From Adhaeretor mobilis (GTDB lineage Bacteria; Planctomycetota; Planctomycetia; Pirellulales; Lacipirellulaceae), in NCBI RefSeq assembly GCF_007741515.1, contig NZ_CP036263.1:5753178-5817177 (forward strand): 64,000 nt of DNA. Direction: 5' to 3'. Positions 59,285-64,000 of the stretch are shown one piece after another (the first letter of the stretch is position 1; each line of letters opens with the position of its first letter). Both the position numbers and the translations under genes were made by a program. Under the pieces are notes generated by a model. The model had not been told where the DNA came from, ran no database searches, and was given only the letters and a program-made list of their open reading frames with translations.

Positions 59285-60187
59285 ATGAGAAGTATTGTTA
59301 GTTTCCTTGGCGCGTTTTGTTTGTTGTTGAGTGCGAGTTCGTCGGCGAATGCCTCGATTGTGCACGAGATGTCGACTACACCTGAATCTGCGTATTTTGA
59401 ATATGCGGATACGTTTCCTTCGGTCGGTTGGTTGTTTGTTCAGCAAGATGGTGTTGATGTTACGTTTGGCTCGGGTGTGCTGATCGGCCAGAATTGGGTC
59501 CTTACCTCTGCTCACGGCGTACTCGAAAACGATTACGACATCAACAGCGTTTACAACGGCTTCGAATTTGGCCTTGGCAACAATGTCATTACAGATCCGG
59601 GTGAGAGCCTGTTTGCTAGCGAAGTCTTTGTAAATCCTGGTTACGGCGGATTTGAAAGCGGTCCCGATTTGGCGTTGCTCTACTTTGAGGATGCATTTGA
59701 GACCGCGACTGCCGCCGAACTCTACCTGGGAGATGTCGCAGACCTCACGGGAACTGACACAGGTATTGCCGGGTACGGCGTTGGCGGAACCCCAAGTACG
59801 GGTTATGTTGGGGCTGCTGGTCAAAAACGCGCTGGAATTGTTCCAATTGACTCAGTAGCTTCACCGAATAGTACCTTTATGGAGACATTTTTTCGCCAAC
59901 CCGGTCATCCCGACTTCAACGATCTTGGGCTTTTGGGTAGTCCTGGAGATTCGGGTGGAGGATGGTTTACCGAGATCGATGATGAGTTTTTCCTTACAGG
60001 GATAACTTCGTTTGCGACTCTGAATCCTCGTTATGGTAGCAGTACCTACGCCACGATTCTTGGTCTCGATGAACGAGTTTGGATTGGCGAAACGATCGCC
60101 AGTAGGGCAGTACCGGAACCTTCTAGCGTCGTGTTATTGGGAGCTGCAAGTTTGGTGGGACTAGGGCGTAGACGACGGCGGGGTTAG
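59285..60187 (+). CDS. Trypsin-like serine protease with PEP-CTERM tail
   Basis: 300 residues from the ATG at 59285, with AAGGA 7 nt upstream and a signal peptide right after it (SFLGAFCLLLSASSSANAS). The chymotrypsin-fold triad is visible in order: His in WVLTSAHGVLEN, Asp in SGPDLALLYFED and Ser in LLGSPGDSGGGWF. Loops are shorter than in classical trypsins. The C-terminus is a PEP-CTERM signal (VPEPSSVVLLGAASLVGLG, then RRRRR), so the enzyme is exported and sorted by exosortase. Substrate and activation are unknown. A promoter region of about 400 bp precedes it. Confidence 0.92.
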   Translation: MRSIVSFLGAFCLLLSASSSANASIVHEMSTTPESAYFEYADTFPSVGWLFVQQDGVDVTFGSGVLIGQNWVLTSAHGVLENDYDINSVYNGFEFGLGNNVITDPGESLFASEVFVNPGYGGFESGPDLALLYFEDAFETATAAELYLGDVADLTGTDTGIAGYGVGGTPSTGYVGAAGQKRAGIVPIDSVASPNSTFMETFFRQPGHPDFNDLGLLGSPGDSGGGWFTEIDDEFFLTGITSFATLNPRYGSSTYATILGLDERVWIGETIASRAVPEPSSVVLLGAASLVGLGRRRRRG

Positions 60188-60196
60188 CGTACGCCA

Positions 60197-60525
60197 TCAA
60201 CGAGCATCTTGCGTGTCGGTCATCATGCCACTGCGACGCCACAAGCGGACATAGACGAACACGGTGGCATGTCGGTGAGCAAAAAAACCCACCAAGTCCG
60301 GTTTCCAGCCACCCCATTTTGACGGACGATATCGGTCACCAGATTGGGCGTATCTGTTGAGCACGTGGTCGCAACCATCGACATGCCGAGCAACCACCAG
60401 GGCATCGAATGACTCGAGTGGAAGTACTTTTCCGTGTTCTTCCCTGAGCGCCGTGATACGGCCAAGCCAATTCCCAATGTCAGCAGTAAGAATCCGGTGA
60501 CGATCACCCAATCGAGAGTGGTCAA
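60197..60525 (-). pseudogene. Sodium:solute symporter (SSS family), N-terminal fragment
   Basis: The first 80 codons are a typical SSS start: MTTLDWVIVTGFLLLTLGIG, then GKNTEKYFHSSHSMPWWLLG and MSMVATTCSTDTPNLVTDIV, which are the first helix and the family loop. Around 60270-60285 the frame slips: the expected continuation ATVFVYVRLWRRSGMMTD appears in the neighbouring frame and is cut off right after MMTD. Only about 100 of some 550 residues survive. A deletion therefore removed most of a former transporter gene between the protease and the beta-helix gene. Confidence 0.8.
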
Positions 60526-60693
60526 CGTTGTGTCACGTGCTCAGATTGGTTGGTGCCAACAAAGAAATAGTCCTGAGCGCCTACTGGATTCACAACTCCA
60601 TTTGAATCGCGTTGAGAATCAATGGACGCTGCCCCCAGGTCCATGAATTCTCACCCGCGATTCGTCTAAAGCGATGGTAAATTATTGTGAAAA

Positions 60694-62712
60694 CTATTGC
60701 GAGTCAGAATCGATATGCTCTTGCCGGCGGCGGGAGAAAAGCAAAGCGATCCCTCCCAGCGTACCGATCACAAGTGAAGTCGGTTCAGGGACAGTAACAG
60801 CAGTCGAGTCGCTATTCAATGCACTCAGAGATCCGGGGCTCGCAACATACTGCTGCCAGAGTAGGAAGTCATGTCCGTCGGTATCCCCGTCGCCATCGGC
60901 ATCGCCGCCGGAATTGATTCCGTAAGAGCTTTGGAAGAGCAGCAGATCATCCTCGGTTACCGAATAATCTAAGTTGAAGTCTCCAGGCACCAAGGCGCGC
61001 TGGCCGTAGGTGGGAAGTTCTTGCCCCGCCTCGTAGGCTCCCTGATCAGGCCCCGATCCGAGGAAATCGTCGTTGATGCCTGGGATCAACAAAGCTTGCC
61101 CCTCAACGGCTGCTCCGGCTGCCAGTCGCAAGTCGAGTGGCTCGTGTTCAGTCAACACCGCTGCTTTGGACGTCGGAACGGTGACTCCCGGAACAAAAAG
61201 TGAAGTGAGATTCGTGGGATTGAGTCCGGAAAGTATCATCCCATTGGGTTCTGCCGTGAGGAAGTCGGTGGATCCTGGGTTATAGATTCGCGCACCGTTG
61301 GGACTGCCGGCCGTTTGGCCCACGGCATCGTAGTCGAAGCTACAAGAGCCATCGCACTTGTCCACGTCTGCGGGACGACTATTGCCGTTGTTGTAGCCAT
61401 TGATCTGACCTACATCGGCTCCGCCAATGGCCAGATTGTTGCGGAACAGGGCATTGGAAAAAGGGTCGCCTGTCGACGTATACAGACCCGAGCCCGACTT
61501 CACGACGGTGTTATGCATAATCACGTCGCCATCGCTTTGACGGTTCGGCTTGAAGGGAACATGAATCACGTTGTAGATCGAATTACGCAGGATGTAAGTC
61601 GGACCACCCAAAGTAGGCTGAGTGCTGATCCCGATAAACGCATCGGTGATGCGATTATCGATCACGCGTACATTCCCCTGGGCGAAGTCGGCTTCGATCG
61701 CGTCGTCGAGGCTCTGCGTGATTTCGTTGTTGTGAATATCGATGCTCCGCTGATCATTGTTGCTCTGGTTCCCTTCGAATTCCAACAACGAGATGTTATC
61801 GCGAAAACTACTCACGGTGTTATAGGCGATCACATTTCCGGGACCACTGACTTCAATTCCTTCACCAATATTGTTGCCGCTAGCACCCACAGAGGATTCC
61901 TGCCAAGTGGATACCCCATTGATGACATTATCAACCACGTACCCGTTCGTAGCCCCACTGAGCATGCGGATCCCGTGCCTAGCATGGATGGTATTGCGGG
62001 CGATCACGAAGTCACTTGCCCCATTGGCTTTGATTCCGTGTGAGTCGAGGTTCTGAATATCAAATCCAATGATTTGAACGTCGTGTTTGCCCTCAAGATT
62101 GATCTGTGTGAAAATTGCAGGGTCATCAAACGACTTACTCCGGTAAATGTTGGGATTCCCGGGCGTGCCACTTTCCACCATCAGCTCGCCTTGAAAGCCG
62201 GGATCAAACTCGATGATGTTGCCTTGCATCATCTTAGGCAGCTCGCGAGTGCTGACGTTCAGCGTTTGCTGCGACGATCCGCCGTTGGGATCGTTCATGT
62301 CAAGTTGAACCTCGTAATTGGTGCCAGGATTCAGTTTGAACAGACTGCCCGAGTACTTAGTGGTCCAATGCGCTCCCCCCGAGATGGTCGCATTTGAGCC
62401 AGCGTCGACGCGCCGCAAGGGCATGCCCTGAACCCAGTTCGTCTCTCCGACAGGCCGATATTGGATGCCGACAGACGCATTGCTGTTGTCGTCGCCGCTG
62501 AACGCCCACTCGAAGGAGAGGTACTCGTACGTGGGAAACGGCGAGGTCAGAGAACCGGCGGTGATGGAGTTGGCCGCCCGCGCATGATGTAACGAACCTG
62601 TCGTTGCGAGAACGAGAGCAATCAAGCCCGATAGACAAGTTTTTGGCAGCCAAGGCTTGCTTCGCGAGGCGACAGAGCTCGATGATTCTCGTACGGTGAT
62701 ATTCGCTAACAT
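60694..62712 (-). CDS. Right-handed beta-helix protein with dockerin-like and PEP-CTERM tail
   Basis: 672 residues. After a basic leader a signal peptide (CLSGLIALVLATTGSLHHARA) is seen. Residues 60-145 resemble an FN3-like part (FPTYEYLSFEWAFSGDDNSN). From about 180 a parallel beta-helix with NTI/VIDNRI/NSIYN-type turns follows (HDVQIIGFDIQNLDSHGIKA, FVIARNTIHARHGIRMLSGA, DIHNNEITQSLDDAIEADFA), the layout of polysaccharide lyases and NosD-like proteins. Near residue 590 begins a dockerin-like pair (FNLDYSVTEDDLLLFQ, ADGDGDTDGHDFLLWQQ), then a PEP-CTERM tail (VPEPTSLVIGTLGGIALLF, SRRR). Probably a surface polysaccharide-binding or -cutting protein; catalysis is not shown. Confidence 0.88.
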   Translation of the reverse strand: MLANITVRESSSSVASRSKPWLPKTCLSGLIALVLATTGSLHHARAANSITAGSLTSPFPTYEYLSFEWAFSGDDNSNASVGIQYRPVGETNWVQGMPLRRVDAGSNATISGGAHWTTKYSGSLFKLNPGTNYEVQLDMNDPNGGSSQQTLNVSTRELPKMMQGNIIEFDPGFQGELMVESGTPGNPNIYRSKSFDDPAIFTQINLEGKHDVQIIGFDIQNLDSHGIKANGASDFVIARNTIHARHGIRMLSGATNGYVVDNVINGVSTWQESSVGASGNNIGEGIEVSGPGNVIAYNTVSSFRDNISLLEFEGNQSNNDQRSIDIHNNEITQSLDDAIEADFAQGNVRVIDNRITDAFIGISTQPTLGGPTYILRNSIYNVIHVPFKPNRQSDGDVIMHNTVVKSGSGLYTSTGDPFSNALFRNNLAIGGADVGQINGYNNGNSRPADVDKCDGSCSFDYDAVGQTAGSPNGARIYNPGSTDFLTAEPNGMILSGLNPTNLTSLFVPGVTVPTSKAAVLTEHEPLDLRLAAGAAVEGQALLIPGINDDFLGSGPDQGAYEAGQELPTYGQRALVPGDFNLDYSVTEDDLLLFQSSYGINSGGDADGDGDTDGHDFLLWQQYVASPGSLSALNSDSTAVTVPEPTSLVIGTLGGIALLFSRRRQEHIDSDSQ

Positions 62713-62819
62713 GAGATTCGAGTTTTCTCTATCAAATTTGTTTGGAATAGACGAAGCATGGGGAAGTCAGCAAGACGCTGTGTTGCCGAGATGCCCCGCG
62801 CAGGGCCCTCCGTCAGCGC

Positions 62820-62853
62820 CCTCGCATCGGCCGTTTTTTAGGCTGATGCGAGG
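62820..62853 (-). repeat. 13-bp inverted repeat with T-rich loop
   Basis: Arms cctcgcatcggcc and ggctgatgcgagg (one mismatch) around gtttttta, between the two minus-strand PEP-CTERM genes. It could be a terminator of the upstream gene or a leader structure of the downstream one; no U-tract follows. Confidence 0.5.
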
Positions 62854-62951
62854 ACTGAGACGCGAGGGTATACTCTTCTGTGCAAACTGATTGCAGAGGG
62901 TTTCAAAAACACAGGGATACTAAATCGACTCTCAACGAAGGTCGGGAGCAA

Positions 62952-64000
62952 TTAGCTTTTCTTGCTGCTGCGATTTCCAACGAACATCATTCCAATCACC
63001 AGCAACAAGGCAGACGTCGGTTCAGGAACGGATGTGGCAACTGCGGTGGACGCGGTTGTACCGTAGTTGTCTTGGAACAGCTGCAAATCGCCAGGTGTAG
63101 CTCCATTGGTCGACTCGCCTCGCTGCCAAGTCAGGAAATCGGCTCCATCGACATCACCTTCGCCAGTGAAGTCGCCTGGGATACCCGCCGTGGCGGCGAT
63201 GACATCCAGTCGGTAGTCAGGTGCCACAAAGTTTGTGAAATCCCAAGCAAAGCCAGGAGGTGGCGCTATGTTGTCCGTCGACACAGTCGGCTCTATGAGG
63301 CCCGAGGCTCGAATAAGTGTAAACTTCTGGCCAATCGCAAGAGGTGGAGCGTTGGTGAAATCTAGTTCGACCGTCCCGCCTGACAGGTCGAGATCGGCAT
63401 TGTTTTTCACGTCGAAATAGGCTGCTTCACCGTTAGGAAAGACCGGGAAAACAACTTTGCCGCTGTCGGATAAAGTAAATTCGGTATGCAGGCCCGGAGG
63501 AGCCACCCAGGGACTGACATTCAGTATCGTGCGGTCGAAGTCAGGCCCGCCCCCGCCAGGAGTTTGCAGGCCATCGCCCACAATGAAACTGCCGCCGGTG
63601 ACATTGACTATCGGGCCCCGAAGATCGTCGATGCCGGTCATCGAACCGCCAGAGACGTTGATCGTAGCACGCCGATCGCCAGCGCCGACGTAAGATCTGT
63701 CATCAATCCGTAACCCATCACTGACCGACCCATTCCCGATGAACTTGCCCCCAGTGACGTCGATCGTACTCCCCTCAAACATTGCGATGTCAACGAAGGC
63801 TCCCTTGCCGACCGTGAGTTCGCCTCCAGAGACCTTCAACTTGTTGAGGCCGGTGGCAGAAGTACCCACGTTACTAATGTTGCCGCTGATTTTTGTTCGA
63901 TTGATTCTGGACGTGCCGCCAGAAATTTCGAACAAACCATTATCAGCGTTGATTTGAGTCAGACCACCACCCGCAGCGAAGTCGGTGTCTCCACCAGTCT
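62952..64000 (-). CDS. Repetitive PEP-CTERM protein, C-terminal part (continues past the right edge)
   Basis: The frame is open to the edge at 64000, so the 5' part is missing. The visible 348 residues are built of short Gly-rich repeats with ISGG, VSGG and VTGG turns about every 20-30 residues (LFEISGGTSRINRTKISGNI, TIDVTGGKFIGNGSVSDGLR), a beta-solenoid pattern as in autotransporter-like or adhesin repeats. Then comes a beta domain (VELDFTNAPPLAIGQKFTLI), a dockerin-like segment (GDFTGEGDVDGADFLTWQRG, LQLFQDNYG) and a PEP-CTERM tail (VPEPTSALLLVIGMMFVG, RSSKK). A surface structural or adhesive role is likely; this is inference. Confidence 0.85.
   Translation of the reverse strand, partial: TGGDTDFAAGGGLTQINADNGLFEISGGTSRINRTKISGNISNVGTSATGLNKLKVSGGELTVGKGAFVDIAMFEGSTIDVTGGKFIGNGSVSDGLRIDDRSYVGAGDRRATINVSGGSMTGIDDLRGPIVNVTGGSFIVGDGLQTPGGGGPDFDRTILNVSPWVAPPGLHTEFTLSDSGKVVFPVFPNGEAAYFDVKNNADLDLSGGTVELDFTNAPPLAIGQKFTLIRASGLIEPTVSTDNIAPPPGFAWDFTNFVAPDYRLDVIAATAGIPGDFTGEGDVDGADFLTWQRGESTNGATPGDLQLFQDNYGTTASTAVATSVPEPTSALLLVIGMMFVGNRSSKKS

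Noticed and set aside
61315-62043. A 242-codon plus-strand frame
   Set aside because: Antisense to the beta-helix gene; the regular VxI pattern reflects the complement of the beta-helix repeats.
1-64000. tRNA, rRNA and riboswitch candidates
   Set aside because: No tRNA cloverleaf with a TTCGANNC arm, rRNA sequence or recognisable riboswitch core was found by eye; a covariance-model scan would be decisive.

Overview
The window looks like a chromosomal segment of a Planctomycete, most likely order Pirellulales. This is an inference from gene content. The signs are many secreted proteins ending in PEP-CTERM sorting segments, dockerin-like D-x-D-x-D-x-D modules, a BlaI/BlaR1-type M56 pair with a long planctomycete-style extension, a Cys-rich BBP7-like outer-membrane protein, a surface protein with the LEPR-XLL-like 'RRLRIEELESRQML' start, and large numbers of dispersed intergenic palindromes. 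No rRNA, tRNA or CRISPR array was recognised.

Layout. 0-9.9 kb: tail of an M48 protease, a PEP-CTERM protein, a peroxide-defence run (di-haem cytochrome c peroxidase, 2-Cys peroxiredoxin, Tpx), a Tat-exported Gfo/Idh/MocA protein and a FecR-like membrane protein. 10-17 kb: a TPR protein, a BBP7-like barrel, a ParA ATPase and aroB. 17-23 kb: BlaI repressor plus a giant M56 protein, and a CBM9-like exported protein. 23-30 kb: an HDOD protein, IS copy 1, then a housekeeping block (MnmE-like GTPase, CoaX, Obg, ribosomal protein L27). 30-36 kb: a ParE-type toxin-antitoxin pair, a PEP-CTERM protein, a SulP transporter. 36-45 kb: two double-length PEP-CTERM proteins, IS copy 2, and a MarR-SGNH-PEP-CTERM gene run. 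45-50 kb: CaCA antiporter, HNH endonuclease, EF-hand protein, VOC protein. 50-59 kb: accessory region with a surface-protein gene cut off by a decayed IS5-like element, an RND efflux pair, a frameshifted integrase and mobile-element remnants. 59-64 kb: a trypsin-like PEP-CTERM protease, a symporter fragment and two PEP-CTERM repeat proteins.

Most notable observations. (1) Two unrelated genes each encode, in one uninterrupted frame, signal peptide-domain-PEP-CTERM-signal peptide-domain-PEP-CTERM; they look like secreted polyproteins that could be split by exosortase and signal peptidase. (2) A palindromic repeat family (core gggtccgctgtgcgg) sits at gene 3' ends, supplies the TAG stop codon of four genes and is translated into the C-terminus of the MnmE-like GTPase. 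(3) Two apparently identical 1,541-bp IS1182-like elements are both inserted in the exact centre of that palindrome with the same 5-bp duplication. (4) The M56 gene carries in-frame copies of two other repeat families within its coding sequence.

All calls come from reading the sequence and from memory of protein families; no database search was run.
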